A stretch of DNA of 37,268 nt. Source: Staphylococcus equorum (GTDB taxonomy: Bacteria; Bacillota; Bacilli; Staphylococcales; Staphylococcaceae). Position 1 is the first letter of the stretch, and each line of letters starts with the position of its first letter. Made by a program: the position numbers and the translations under genes. Under the pieces are notes generated by a model. It was given only the letters and a program-made list of their open reading frames with translations. It did no database searches and had not been told where the DNA came from. The DNA is taken from contig NZ_LNNB01000035.1 of the NCBI RefSeq assembly GCF_001747895.1, positions 1 to 37,268 on the forward strand, in the 5' to 3' direction. Of this stretch, positions 8,564-17,530 are shown piece after piece.

Positions 8564-8604
8564 AAGACATGAACTACAATTCTTTCGTAGTTCATGCCTT
8601 TTTT
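8563..8604. terminator. Bidirectional terminator between hydrolase and pckA
   Basis: CATGAACTAC (8568-8577) pairs perfectly with GTAGTTCATG (8587-8596). A T-run on the plus side and A-run on the other let it end both convergent transcripts. Confidence 0.9.
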
Positions 8605-8615
8605 ATTTATTTAAC

Positions 8616-10205
8616 TTATTTGAAACCGCCATTGTTAGCTAAATCTTCTACTTCTGTACCGAATTTTTCGAAATTATGTTTAAAACGGTTAATTAAATCT
8701 TGGGCTTGCTCTCTATATGCTTCTGGCTTACTCCAAGCATTAATAGGGTTTAATAATGTCTGTGGTACACCTTCAATTTCTACTGGGATATCTAATCCAA
8801 ACATATCATCTTTCATATATTCAATTTCACTTAATTGCCCAGTAATAGCTTGGTTTACCATTTGTCTTGTATAGTTAAGGCTAATGCGACGTCCGAGCCC
8901 ATATTGGCCACCAGTCCAACCTGTATTAACTAGATAAACATCTACACCATGTTTATCAATTAAATTTCCTAATAAGTCTGCATATACTTTTGCGTTGAGA
9001 GGTAAGAATGGTGAACCGAAACAAGTTGAAAATGATGGTTCTGGCTCTGTGACACCACGTTCTGTACCAGCTAATTTAGCTGTGAAACCACTAAGGAAAT
9101 GGTACATCGCTTGATCTTTAGATAGTTTAGAAATAGGTGGTAATACACCAAAAGCATCAGCAGTTAAGAAAATAATTGTATTCGGATGTGCTGCTTTAGA
9201 TGGTGTCACGATATTATCGATATGATCAATTGGATAGGCAGCTCTAGTGTTTTCAGTGTAGTAGTTATCATCGAAGTCTACATCACCATCTTCATCGACA
9301 ACTACGTTTTCTAAAATAGTACCATATTTAATTGCGTCGTAAATTTGCGGTTCTTTTTTATATGAAAGGTTAATTGCTTTAGCATAACAGCCACCTTCAA
9401 TATTGAAAATGCCGTTTTCATTCCAACCATGCTCATCATCACCAATCAGTTTGCGTGTTGGGTCAGCAGAAAGTGTTGTTTTACCTGTGCCGGATAAACC
9501 GAAGAACAATGCTACATCACCTTTATCGCCAACGTTAGCCGAACAGTGCATGCTCATGATTTTATCTTTAGGGAGTAAGTAGTTCATTACTGAGAAAATT
9601 CCTTTTTTCATTTCTCCAGCATATTCAGTGCCACCAATCAATATCACTTTATGTTTGAAAGAGGTAATTATAAATGTTTCGGAGTTTGTGCCATCAACTT
9701 CAGGAACTGCTTTAAAAGAAGGTGCTGAAACAATAGTGAAATCTGATTTGATTTCGCTAGCTTCTTCTTTAGTACTTGGGCGAATGAACATATTTTGTGC
9801 GAATAAATTATGCCAAGCTAATTCATTAATGACAGTGAGTTTTAATTGTGAATCTTCATCACTACCTGCATAACCATTAAATACATAAAGTTCATCTTTT
9901 TTGTTTAAATGGGCTAAAACTTTATCATACAAATTTAAGAACGTTTCTTCTTCGATAGGTTGATTTATGTTTCCCCAATCGATGTCATCTCTATAAGATG
10001 GTTCATTTACAATAAACTTATCTTTTGGAGAACGACCTGTGTATTTACCTGTTTTAGCGTTAATTGCTCCAAGTTCAGTCAATGCACCTTCATCATTATT
10101 TAAAATTTTGTTATACAACTGTGTTGTAGATAGTTGAAATAATGATGATGGTTTCTCTAATATACTTTCAATCTTGCTTGTGTATGTGTATGTATCTACC
10201 GCCAT
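8616..10205 (-). CDS. pckA: Phosphoenolpyruvate carboxykinase (ATP)
   Basis: PckA converts oxaloacetate and ATP to phosphoenolpyruvate, the entry step of gluconeogenesis. The 529-residue length is typical. The P-loop GLSGTGKTT (236-244) and kinase-2 LIGDDEHGW (253-261) are clear, as are the substrate-binding GRSPKDKF (57-64) and the C-terminal [17 protein letters not shown] lies before the ATG. Its own promoter overlaps a near-consensus cre, which fits glucose repression by CcpA. It is divergent from metK, and its terminator is shared with the convergent hydrolase gene. Confidence 0.97.
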   Translation of the reverse strand: MAVDTYTYTSKIESILEKPSSLFQLSTTQLYNKILNNDEGALTELGAINAKTGKYTGRSPKDKFIVNEPSYRDDIDWGNINQPIEEETFLNLYDKVLAHLNKKDELYVFNGYAGSDEDSQLKLTVINELAWHNLFAQNMFIRPSTKEEASEIKSDFTIVSAPSFKAVPEVDGTNSETFIITSFKHKVILIGGTEYAGEMKKGIFSVMNYLLPKDKIMSMHCSANVGDKGDVALFFGLSGTGKTTLSADPTRKLIGDDEHGWNENGIFNIEGGCYAKAINLSYKKEPQIYDAIKYGTILENVVVDEDGDVDFDDNYYTENTRAAYPIDHIDNIVTPSKAAHPNTIIFLTADAFGVLPPISKLSKDQAMYHFLSGFTAKLAGTERGVTEPEPSFSTCFGSPFLPLNAKVYADLLGNLIDKHGVDVYLVNTGWTGGQYGLGRRISLNYTRQMVNQAITGQLSEIEYMKDDMFGLDIPVEIEGVPQTLLNPINAWSKPEAYREQAQDLINRFKHNFEKFGTEVEDLANNGGFK

Positions 10206-10233
10206 ACTAATCCCTCCAACGCTATTTAGTTAA

Positions 10234-10282
10234 TGTAAGCCTTTACAATTAAAGAGTATAACACATATGCATTAATAGTCCA
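10234..10282 (-). promoter_or_regulatory. pckA promoter with near-consensus cre
   Basis: On the minus strand TGGACT (10277-10282) and TATACT (10255-10260) are spaced 16 bases. Just past the expected start lies TGTAAGCCTTTACA (10234-10247), an arm-perfect palindrome matching cre (TGWNANCGNTNWCA) except at the central G. A roadblock position fits CcpA repression of gluconeogenesis. Confidence 0.5.
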
Positions 10283-10336
10283 CATCATATTAAAAGGAAT
10301 TTTAGAAATTTTAAATAAATATTAATAATTGTTAAA

Positions 10337-10365
10337 TTGACAATATATCATAGATTAGGTACTAT
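10337..10365 (+). promoter_or_regulatory. metK promoter
   Basis: TTGACA (10337-10342), a 17-base spacer and TACTAT (10360-10365). Transcription would start roughly 10 bases before the S-box aptamer. Confidence 0.7.
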
Positions 10366-10380
10366 AGGACTTAACGGATT

Positions 10381-10550
10381 CTCTTATCCTGAGTGGCGGA
10401 GGGACATGGACCCAATGAAGCCCAGCAACCTCTTCGTTAATACGAAGAAAGGTGCCAAACCGTTTGCAGACATATATCGTCTGAACGATAAGAGCGAATG
10501 GACGTATAAGGGCCTTCTCTCTATTTAATATAGTGATGAAGGCCTTTTTT
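10381..10550 (+). ncRNA. SAM-I (S-box) riboswitch with terminator platform
   Basis: The aptamer spans 10381-10494: P1 strands CTCTTATC (10381-10388) and GATAAGAG (10487-10494) close a core containing GAGTGGCGGAGGGAC, GCCCAGCAACC, AAGGTGCCAAA and TTGCAGAC, the S-box consensus. The platform is a terminator with GGCCTTC (10511-10517) and GAAGGCC (10538-10544) followed by TTTTTT. SAM binding should stabilise P1 and favour termination, lowering metK expression when SAM is abundant. This is the expected arrangement for SAM synthetase in Bacillales. Confidence 0.97.
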
Positions 10551-10603
10551 AATGAGCTCAACAGAGAGAGAATTTTCGTAATTTAAAACTAAAGGAGCAA
10601 ATT

Positions 10604-11800
10604 ATGACATACAATAGAAGATTATTCACTTCAGAATCTGTAACAGAAGGGCACCCGGACAAAATAGCGGATCAAGTATCTGATGCAATATTAGATGAGA
10701 TTTTAAAAGACGATCCTAATGCAAGGGTCGCTTGTGAAACTACGGTAACTACTGGTATGGCGTTAATTTCAGGTGAAATATCTACAACAACTTACGTTGA
10801 TATTCCAAAAGTAGTAAGAGAAACAATTAAAGAGATTGGTTACACACGTGCAAAATATGGGTATGACAGTCAAACCATGGCCGTATTAACTGCAATTGAT
10901 GAGCAATCTCCTGACATCGCGCAAGGTGTTGACACAGCATTAGAGTATCGTGAAGATGCATCAGAAGAAGAAATTGAAGCAACTGGTGCTGGTGACCAAG
11001 GCTTAATGTTTGGTTATGCTACAAATGAAACGGATACGTATATGCCTTTACCAATCTTCTTATCACATCAACTTGCTAAGAAATTATCTGATGTGCGTAA
11101 AGATGAAATATTAAAATATTTACGCCCAGATGGGAAAGTGCAAGTAACTGTTGAATATGATGAACAGGATAAGCCGCAACGTATAGACACTATCGTTGTT
11201 TCTACACAACACGCAGAAGATACTGAATTGCAACAAATACAAGATGACATTAAAGCGCACGTTATTTATCCAACAGTGCCTGAACATCTATTAGATGAAG
11301 ATACTAAGTTTTATATTAATCCTACTGGTCGTTTTGTGATTGGTGGTCCTCAAGGAGATGCTGGACTTACTGGTCGTAAAATTATTGTAGACACATATGG
11401 TGGTTATGCACGTCATGGTGGCGGCTGTTTCAGTGGTAAGGACCCAACAAAAGTTGACCGTTCTGCTGCTTATGCTGCACGTTATGTAGCTAAAAATATT
11501 GTAGCGGCTAAATTAGCAGACAAATGTGAAGTACAATTAGCATATGCAATTGGTGTTGCTGAACCAGTTTCAATTTCTATTGATACATTTGGAACAAGTA
11601 GCGTAAGTGAAGATGAGTTAGTAGAAGCGGTACGCACGCATTTTGACTTAAGACCTGCTGGCATTATTAAAATGTTAGATTTAAAACATCCAATCTATAA
11701 ACAAACAGCTGCCTATGGTCATTTTGGCCGTACAGATATCTTATTACCATGGGAAAAATTAGATAAAGTAAACCTATTAAAAGATTCTGTAGAAGCATAA
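10604..11800 (+). CDS. metK: S-adenosylmethionine synthetase
   Basis: MetK makes SAM from methionine and ATP. The 398-residue protein carries the family motifs [13 protein letters not shown] (16-28), [12 protein letters not shown] and the P-loop-like [26 protein letters not shown] precedes the ATG. The upstream S-box gives direct product feedback. No convincing terminator hairpin is seen in the 95 bases before the next gene, so read-through into the NERD-like gene is possible. Confidence 0.98.
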   Translation: MTYNRRLFTSESVTEGHPDKIADQVSDAILDEILKDDPNARVACETTVTTGMALISGEISTTTYVDIPKVVRETIKEIGYTRAKYGYDSQTMAVLTAIDEQSPDIAQGVDTALEYREDASEEEIEATGAGDQGLMFGYATNETDTYMPLPIFLSHQLAKKLSDVRKDEILKYLRPDGKVQVTVEYDEQDKPQRIDTIVVSTQHAEDTELQQIQDDIKAHVIYPTVPEHLLDEDTKFYINPTGRFVIGGPQGDAGLTGRKIIVDTYGGYARHGGGCFSGKDPTKVDRSAAYAARYVAKNIVAAKLADKCEVQLAYAIGVAEPVSISIDTFGTSSVSEDELVEAVRTHFDLRPAGIIKMLDLKHPIYKQTAAYGHFGRTDILLPWEKLDKVNLLKDSVEA

Positions 11801-11895
11801 AAAACTAAAATTTAATTTTCTGGACTTTTCTATCGAATGATGAGCTATTATCTATTATAATTAAGTTACTGAACACATAAAGGAGCGTTTTTGTT

Positions 11896-12804
11896 ATGAA
11901 TTCATTAGGGCCAATAGAAATTGGTTTAATCGTGGCAATCATCGTAGCAGTCATTTGTTTGATATTATTTATGCTTGCTTTAAAAAGTAAAAAGAAAGCG
12001 CAAAAAAACGCTGAAGAGCAGTATAAATCTAGAGAACAAAAATTAAGCGATGAGCATGAAGAAGAGTTGGAAAAAGAAAGAATAGAAAATAAAAAAACTG
12101 TAACGAAGCAAAAGGAAGAATATGCAGCTACAGTTAGTTCTAAAGATAGAGAAATTGATGCTTTAAAATTATTTTCTAAGAACCATAGTGAATATGTAAC
12201 TGACATGAGATTGATTGGTATCCGCGAACGTCTTGTAAATGAGAAAAGAATACGTCCTGAAGATATGCACATTATGGCTAATATATTTTTACCTAGAAAT
12301 GAATTTAGCGATGTTCAACGTATCAGTCATTTAGTACTGACACGTACTGGTTTATACATCATAGATTCTCAATTATTGAAAGGGCATGTTTATAATGGTG
12401 TTAGTGCAGCCCAATTCAAAGAACAACCAATGATGGAGCAGGTATTTAATACTTTAGATCTTGATAAGCATACACCACAAACACTTGTGTTAGATCAGAA
12501 TGAAGATACGCAATCATTATCGTTTGTAAATTATACATCGCACTTAAATGAAATTGAAAAACTTGCCGGTGATATTCAAACAGAACTCAATTTAAAATTC
12601 ACACCAACTACTATTTTATACTTCAATCCTAAAAATGAAGGTGCTGTAACAATCTCAAATTATGCACAAAGTTCAAATACTAAAGTGCTAGTGGGTGCAG
12701 AGCAACTTGATGAGTTCTTTAATAAATTTGTATTCCACGGTCGAATTCAATACAATGTTGAAGATTTACAACGTGTTATGGATGAAATAGAAACATTTAA
12801 TTAA
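11896..12804 (+). CDS. Membrane-anchored coiled-coil protein with degenerate NERD-like domain
   Basis: A 302-residue protein. Residues 8-29 form one membrane helix, 30-90 a charged coiled coil (KSREQKLSDEHEEELEKERIE), and ~105-300 a soluble domain facing the cytoplasm. The stretch RISHLVLTRTGLYIIDSQLLKGHVYNG (142-168) resembles NERD, a nuclease-related fold whose core normally reads DHLVL..G..VIE(T)K. Here the Glu/Lys of the nuclease-like site are not conserved (IDSQL), so activity is doubtful. AAAGGAGCG precedes the ATG. The gene follows metK on the same strand and has its own terminator. Function unknown; the NERD assignment is moderate. Confidence 0.6.
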   Translation: MNSLGPIEIGLIVAIIVAVICLILFMLALKSKKKAQKNAEEQYKSREQKLSDEHEEELEKERIENKKTVTKQKEEYAATVSSKDREIDALKLFSKNHSEYVTDMRLIGIRERLVNEKRIRPEDMHIMANIFLPRNEFSDVQRISHLVLTRTGLYIIDSQLLKGHVYNGVSAAQFKEQPMMEQVFNTLDLDKHTPQTLVLDQNEDTQSLSFVNYTSHLNEIEKLAGDIQTELNLKFTPTTILYFNPKNEGAVTISNYAQSSNTKVLVGAEQLDEFFNKFVFHGRIQYNVEDLQRVMDEIETFN

Positions 12805-12827
12805 TGTGAAATACTTAATTTTAAAAA

Positions 12828-12861
12828 AGATAGGTAGCCATATAGGTTATCTATCTTTTTT
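12828..12861 (+). terminator. Terminator after NERD-like gene
   Basis: AGATAGGTA (12829 on) pairs with TATCTATCT with one bulged pair, followed by a T-run. Confidence 0.75.
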
Positions 12862-12999
12862 GTTGAATTTTTAAATGCCAGAACAATGCATTTTAAGTAT
12901 TAATTCGAGATAATTTGGTAAATTAAAGTCCTTTTAATTTATAATTTAAAGAAAATTGATTAATATAATAGTTATCTAAATAGAAAAGGGGATTTTAAT

Positions 13000-13836
13000 T
13001 TGGAACATGTAACTTTTTATAATGGCAATGAAATGCCAATTGTTGGTTTAGGTACGTTTCGTGTCGAAAACAGTGACGAATGTAAAGCATCAGTAAAACA
13101 TGCGATAGAAAATGGTTACACACATATAGATACGGCAATGGTATATGAAAACGAAGAAAAAGTAGGGGAAGGTATCGCAGAAGGTTTAGCAGCTACAGGT
13201 AAGCAAAGAAGTGATTTGTTTATCACATCTAAATTATGGTTAGCAGATTATGGTCGTGAAAACGTTGCAGATGCTTATGAAACGAGTTTAAATAAACTTG
13301 GATTAGATTACCTAGACTTGTACCTCATGCATTGGCCAGGTACAGATGAAGCTTTAATGATAGATACTTGGCAAGGTATGGAAGATTTATACAAAAATGA
13401 CAGAGTGAAAAACATTGGTGTAAGTAATTTTAAAACAGAGCATTTTGAAGCGCTGTTAGCCCAAGTTTCTATTAAACCTGTGATTAACCAAGTTGAATTC
13501 CATCCATATTTATTGCAAGAATCATTAAGCAGATATTTAGAAGTACAAAATATTCACATGGAATCATGGTCGCCACTCATGAATGCGCAAATTTTAGAAG
13601 ATGATACTGTAAAAAGTGTTGCATCTGAAGTAGGAAAATCATCAGCCCAAGTGATTATTCGTTGGAACATAGAACATGGTGTTGTAGTAATACCTAAATC
13701 AGTAACGCCTTCTAGAATAGAAGAAAATTTAAATGTATTTGATTTCCAATTAACGTCAGCACAAATTGAAAAATTAGATAAACTCAACGAAGATAGAAGA
13801 ATTGGACCAGATCCATCTGAATATAGTGGGCACTAG
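13000..13836 (+). CDS. Aldo/keto reductase
   Basis: A 278-residue AKR with the full catalytic tetrad: D44 and Y49 (HIDTAMVYENE), K78 (ITSKLW) and H111 (YLMHWPG). NADPH-binding features IPKSVTPSRIEEN and GVSNF are present. It likely reduces aldehydes, such as methylglyoxal or 2,5-diketogluconate-like substrates, in the cytoplasm; the actual substrate is not shown. The start is TTG 13000, with AAAAGGGGA 8 bases upstream. It is monocistronic between two hairpins. Confidence 0.92.
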   Translation: MEHVTFYNGNEMPIVGLGTFRVENSDECKASVKHAIENGYTHIDTAMVYENEEKVGEGIAEGLAATGKQRSDLFITSKLWLADYGRENVADAYETSLNKLGLDYLDLYLMHWPGTDEALMIDTWQGMEDLYKNDRVKNIGVSNFKTEHFEALLAQVSIKPVINQVEFHPYLLQESLSRYLEVQNIHMESWSPLMNAQILEDDTVKSVASEVGKSSAQVIIRWNIEHGVVVIPKSVTPSRIEENLNVFDFQLTSAQIEKLDKLNEDRRIGPDPSEYSGH

Positions 13837-13880
13837 TAAGAAAAGAAGAGAGTGAGTTACAAATACGCACTTCTTAAATA

Positions 13881-13925
13881 AAAAAGGACCAATCTATTCG
13901 TTTTACTAATAGATTGGTCCTTTTT
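13881..13925 (+). terminator. Terminator, 18-bp perfect stem
   Basis: 13881-13898 is the exact reverse complement of 13908-13925. The arms begin in A5 and end in T5, so it could work in both directions, though the crcB stop is over 100 bases away. Confidence 0.9.
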
Positions 13926-14034
13926 AAATATTTTTATTTTGAAACCGTATGTTTAAATAATTTTATAATAGGGATGGCGATTGAAGTTATTAATACCTAT
14001 TGTATTTATATGCATCTGAAGTACAATTCATCGG

Positions 14035-14391
14035 CTAAATCATGATGTATCCTAATAAACAGGATAAAAATGAAACGCCGTATTGTAGTAAAGAATAAAT
14101 TAAAAAGTTAAAAATATTCTTTTCGGATGTTAGTAATTTGACTAACTCTGAAGATAAAGTAGAAAATGTCGTTAATCCTCCGAGAACGCCGACAACTATA
14201 AAGGGATGGACCCAATCTATATTTAATGTCATACCCATCAATAAACCAATTATTAAACTGCCTAATATATTAACAATTGGCGTTGCAATAGGTAACTTAC
14301 TATTAAATCTACTTGTACAAACGTTAGTAATAAATCCTCTGATTACAGCTCCGAGACCGCCACCTAACATAACTAACAGTAATTGTGTCAT
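14035..14391 (-). CDS. crcB: Fluoride exporter CrcB (Fluc), second of pair
   Basis: A 118-residue Fluc-type fluoride channel subunit with four hydrophobic helices and the signatures GGGLGAVIRG and GGLTTFSTLSSE, the polar track of the pore. Its ATG overlaps the stop of the upstream crcB by four bases (ATGA). In Gram-positives with two crcB genes the products often form heterodimers; that is likely here but not proven. It protects cytoplasmic enzymes from fluoride. Confidence 0.95.
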   Translation of the reverse strand: MTQLLLVMLGGGLGAVIRGFITNVCTSRFNSKLPIATPIVNILGSLIIGLLMGMTLNIDWVHPFIVVGVLGGLTTFSTLSSELVKLLTSEKNIFNFLIYSLLQYGVSFLSCLLGYIMI

Positions 14392-14753
14392 GATATACGA
14401 GCCCCCATTTTCACACCAAGATAACAGACAAGTATACCTATAATATAACTACTTAAAGCGTATAGAATCATTAATAAATATGTCTGCTGTTCTAAAAATG
14501 AAACAAGCTCAAATTGAAAAGTAGAAAAGGTAGTGAGTGCGCCTAAAAATCCAGTAGTTATACCTTTTTTAAGTAATGGATTATTTCTAAAATACTTTAT
14601 AGTCATCGTTCCAATAAGTCCCATTAAGAAAGCGCCAACAACATTAGCAATAAATGTGCCTGCTGGAAATTCAGTAGTTTGATTGATGAATGTTAATAGA
14701 TATCTTAGTAAAGCACCAATCGCACCGCCTATAAAAATATATAAGTATTGCAT
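14388..14753 (-). CDS. crcB: Fluoride exporter CrcB (Fluc), first of pair
   Basis: A 121-residue Fluc subunit with IGGAIGALLRY, FIANVVGAFLMG and GFLGALTTFSTFQFE motifs and four membrane helices. A TTG at 14777 is open in frame, but the ATG at 14753 is better: GAGGAAG lies about 10 bases upstream and the protein then begins MQYLYIFIGG like relatives. It is coupled to the second crcB by an ATGA overlap. I see no fluoride riboswitch in front of it. Confidence 0.94.
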   Translation of the reverse strand: MQYLYIFIGGAIGALLRYLLTFINQTTEFPAGTFIANVVGAFLMGLIGTMTIKYFRNNPLLKKGITTGFLGALTTFSTFQFELVSFLEQQTYLLMILYALSSYIIGILVCYLGVKMGARIS

Positions 14754-14782
14754 TGTTTTTATTCTTCCTCTCGACAAAAAAT

Positions 14783-14814
14783 AAAAAACTACAAAAGTAT
14801 TATAACTTTTGTAG
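14783..14814 (-). terminator. Terminator upstream of crcB pair
   Basis: CTACAAAAGT (14789-14798) pairs with ACTTTTGTAG (14805-14814). On the minus strand a T-run follows, so it ends the transcript of the small membrane protein gene before crcB. Confidence 0.8.
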
Positions 14815-14820
14815 CATTAA

Positions 14821-15126
14821 TTAGAAAATAATACCAAACGTTGATAGTGAAGCAACGATATGGATGATAAGCACTACTAATATCACATAAGGTAATATTT
14901 TACTCGCTTTTCTAACCCATCCAGAATTTTCATGTAAGTGTTTAATTGATTTATCTGCTAAAATAATTGAAATTATTAAAATAATAGCGTTAATAATACT
15001 ACAAACAAAAATTAATTTGATCATTGAACTAAAATGCATAGTAATTAGAGGATTTCTAGTATTAAAATACAAGCTAATAATAACCAATAAACTAGATAAA
15101 TAAAAATAAAGTTTTGAACGTGCCAT
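14821..15126 (-). CDS. Small membrane protein, unknown function
   Basis: A 101-residue protein with three predicted membrane helices (about 7-22, 36-58, 78-98) and a charged loop ADKSIKHLHENSGWVRKASK between the second and third. AGGAGGTAAAT precedes the ATG, a strong ribosome binding site, so expression is credible. I recognise no family. A terminator directly after its stop isolates it from crcB. Confidence 0.7.
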   Translation of the reverse strand: MARSKLYFYLSSLLVIISLYFNTRNPLITMHFSSMIKLIFVCSIINAIILIISIILADKSIKHLHENSGWVRKASKILPYVILVVLIIHIVASLSTFGIIF

Positions 15127-15408
15127 ATTTACCTCCTAGTACAATTCATTAAATAATAATACCATAGATTTACAAAAAATTAACTAATTTGTAAATTTAG
15201 AATATATATATATTTAGATTTATAGTAAAACATAACAATATAGAGCTTTAAGTAGCTTAATGTTTCTTTTTACTCTAAAGATTTTGACAATTTAAGCAAA
15301 AAATTAGAATTTAGTGATTAATGGTGGTATAAATGAGTTGTATGGTTAATAACCGTTATAAGAATAATTCTTTATTGAATTATTTATTTAAGTCAGGAGG
15401 AATTAGTA
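15127..15408. other. Intergenic region before the transaldolase gene
   Basis: About 280 AT-rich bases between divergent genes. A TTGACA near 15284 could be a -35 for the transaldolase gene, but the matching -10 is poor. AGGAGG lies before the ATG at 15409. I see no hairpin, riboswitch or open frame of note. Confidence 0.4.
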
Positions 15409-16122
15409 ATGGCAAAATTAAATGTTGAAGTGTTTGCAGATGGTGCAGATATTGAAGAAATGAAAACAGCTTACAAAAATAAACAAGTAGATGGTTTTAC
15501 TACTAACCCTAGTTTAATGGCAAAAGCAGGTGTAACAGATTATAAAGCTTTCGCAGAAGAAGCTGTTCGTGAAATTCCTGATGCTTCTATTTCATTCGAA
15601 GTATTCGCAGATGATTTAGAAACAATGGAAAAAGAAGCTGAAATTTTGAAACAATATGGTGAAAACGTATTTGTTAAAATTCCAGTCGTAAACACAAAAG
15701 GTGAATCAACTATTTCTCTAATTAAAAAATTATCAGCAGACAATGTACGTTTAAATGTAACTGCTGTTTATACTTTAGATCAAGTTAAAGAAATTACAGA
15801 AGCTGTAACAGAAGGTGTTCCAACATATGTATCAGTATTTGCTGGTCGTATTGCTGATACTGGTGTAGATCCAGTTCCAATGATGAAAGATGCAGCAGAA
15901 GTAACACATAGTAAAAAAGGCGTTAAATTACTTTGGGCAAGCTGTCGTGAAGTAATCAATGTAATCCAAGCGGATGAAGTTGGCGCAGATATCATTACAT
16001 GTCCTGCAGACGTTGTTAAAAAAGTAAATAACAACCTTGGCCGTGATATTAACGAATTATCAGTTGATACAGTACAAGGATTTGCTAAAGATATTCAAAG
16101 TTCAGGATTATCTATTCTTTAA
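15409..16122 (+). CDS. tal: Transaldolase (TalC/fructose-6-phosphate aldolase-like)
   Basis: A 237-residue class I aldolase of the short transaldolase family, acting in the non-oxidative pentose phosphate pathway. TTNPSL (31-36) and the Schiff-base Lys K90 in VFVKIPV are clear, with TAVYTLDQ and SVFAGRIADTG further on. It is longer than the usual ~215 residues of the TalC group and resembles the staphylococcal transaldolase. Sugar specificity is inferred. CAGGAGG precedes the ATG, and GAA/AAA-rich codon use suggests strong expression. Confidence 0.9.
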   Translation: MAKLNVEVFADGADIEEMKTAYKNKQVDGFTTNPSLMAKAGVTDYKAFAEEAVREIPDASISFEVFADDLETMEKEAEILKQYGENVFVKIPVVNTKGESTISLIKKLSADNVRLNVTAVYTLDQVKEITEAVTEGVPTYVSVFAGRIADTGVDPVPMMKDAAEVTHSKKGVKLLWASCREVINVIQADEVGADIITCPADVVKKVNNNLGRDINELSVDTVQGFAKDIQSSGLSIL

Positions 16123-16157
16123 TAGAAGATTAAGAAATTTAAATTTCAAATAATAAT

Positions 16158-16199
16158 AAGCTGAGGCAATTCATTCTAAATGAGTTGTCTCAGCTTTTA
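16158..16199 (+). terminator. Terminator after transaldolase
   Basis: AAGCTGAGGCAATTCATT pairs with ATGAGTTGTCTCAGCTT with wobble pairs, followed by TTTAT. Confidence 0.85.
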
Positions 16200-16308
16200 T
16201 ATTGAGCATAAGTATAGGATGCTAGGATATCTGTTATACTGTTGAAGTTCTTAAAATATATATACTTGTTCGATTAAACTATGAATGATATAGAGGGGAA
16301 GATGATTT

Positions 16309-16944
16309 ATGAAAATACAACAACCCAAAATCAGCGCAAATTTAGAACTCAAAGAATTAGAAGAAATTTTTCAAGATGAAGATGATATAGTCGAAGTTGC
16401 GGAAATACAAAATGCTAATTTAAGTAATAAAGTTTTACAAAGATTTGTAGTTTATGGTTCATATATCAAGGATTGTGATTTTTCTAACTCTGATTTAGGT
16501 CGCGCTGATTTTACAGATGTTATTTTTGAAAATTGCGATTTCTCGAATACGAAAATGGATCATGGTTCCATACATAGAGTGACATTTAAAAATTGTCGTA
16601 TGACCGGAACTTTATTTAACTATATGAGGTTTGGAAATACAGTGTTTGATGAAGTGAAAGCTGATTTTATAAGTGTTGTGGACTCTAAGATAGAAGCACT
16701 GATGACACAAAAAAGTAACTTTGAAAATGCTGAATTTCATAATTCAAATTTGAAAAAGGTTGTTTTTGACAATAGTAATTTAGAGCATTTATCAATTTAC
16801 CAAACCTCATTAAAAGATTGTGATTTGAGCCAATCTTATTTTGAGTCATTTGTGGTTAATAAAGAAGACTTATTAGGTTGCAAAGTTTCTAGAAATCAAG
16901 CTGTACAATTTGCAGCATTAATGGGCTTAGTTATCGTAGATTAG
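16309..16944 (+). CDS. Pentapeptide-repeat protein
   Basis: A 211-residue protein whose middle (about 50-185) is a run of five-residue repeats of the A(D/N)LXX type, for example CDFSN SDLGR ADFTD and CDFSN TKMDH. These fold into a right-handed quadrilateral beta helix. Some members (Qnr/MfpA) mimic DNA and protect gyrase, but most have unknown roles, and nothing here identifies a gyrase protector. GAGGGG precedes the ATG. It stands alone between the transaldolase terminator and a small membrane protein gene. Confidence 0.85.
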   Translation: MKIQQPKISANLELKELEEIFQDEDDIVEVAEIQNANLSNKVLQRFVVYGSYIKDCDFSNSDLGRADFTDVIFENCDFSNTKMDHGSIHRVTFKNCRMTGTLFNYMRFGNTVFDEVKADFISVVDSKIEALMTQKSNFENAEFHNSNLKKVVFDNSNLEHLSIYQTSLKDCDLSQSYFESFVVNKEDLLGCKVSRNQAVQFAALMGLVIVD

Positions 16945-17070
16945 ATGAAATAAAAATCGATAAAATTAAAGTTAATACAAATATTATAAAATTTAATTGA
17001 ATAACTTAGATAATTGATTTATTATTTAATGAGTATAGTGTACTGTGAAAGTTCTAAAGGAGAAACATTT

Positions 17071-17520
17071 ATGAAACTAGATATCTTTAAACAAAAAGTT
17101 AAAAAGCAATTATGGTTTTTAAATAAAAAAGAAAAAAATCAATTGAATGAAGTATTAGAGAAAGTTACTAAGTCTAGTGATGGACAAAATTTTAATCGTC
17201 CTATTGCATTTTCAAATCAATTTTTAAAGGAATATGTCTTTAAAGAGAAAGTTGTATCATCAACACAATTATTTGCATTGCTTATAGGTATTTTAATCAC
17301 ATATATCGTGCTCTTAGGTTTGTTTTTATTTGGTTTTTTGACAAGTCTATCATCTGTGCAATACTTTATTAAACCTGAAGTGCAATTATCTACAACCACT
17401 GTTATTTTGACCTTGATTGGCTCAATATTACTATTAATCGTTAGTTTATATTTGATTAAAATGGTAACTGCTTATTTTACGAAAAAATTATTAGAATATA
17501 AGCATAATAAAGCGCTATAG
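17071..17520 (+). CDS. Two-helix membrane protein with HAAS-like N-terminus
   Basis: A 149-residue protein. An in-frame ATG at 17014 exists, but AAAGGAG directly before ATG 17071 fixes the start there (MKLDIFKQKVKKQ). The first 60 residues are a charged helical domain that resembles the HAAS/DUF1700-type small soluble domains attached to membrane proteins. Two long membrane helices follow (about 65-95 and 108-137), with a short basic C-terminus. Function is unknown; HAAS proteins often act with small transcription regulators, but none is adjacent. Confidence 0.65.
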   Translation: MKLDIFKQKVKKQLWFLNKKEKNQLNEVLEKVTKSSDGQNFNRPIAFSNQFLKEYVFKEKVVSSTQLFALLIGILITYIVLLGLFLFGFLTSLSSVQYFIKPEVQLSTTTVILTLIGSILLLIVSLYLIKMVTAYFTKKLLEYKHNKAL

Positions 17521-17530
17521 TTGGATCGTG

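Noticed and set aside
8569..8874. 101-codon plus-strand frame over the pckA 3' end
   Set aside because: It begins in the terminator and runs antisense to conserved pckA sequence.
10337..10528. Open frames of 60-70 codons on both strands across the metK leader
   Set aside because: They coincide with the SAM-I riboswitch and its terminator; the bases are explained by RNA structure and there is no ribosome binding site.
11805..12272. 155-codon frame on the minus strand
   Set aside because: It lies opposite the NERD-like gene; its Ser/Phe-rich composition is the mirror of the Lys/Glu-rich coiled coil and no ribosome binding site precedes it.
14754..14830. Fluoride riboswitch before crcB
   Set aside because: None of the conserved fluoride aptamer blocks are seen; the space is filled by a terminator and a ribosome binding site.
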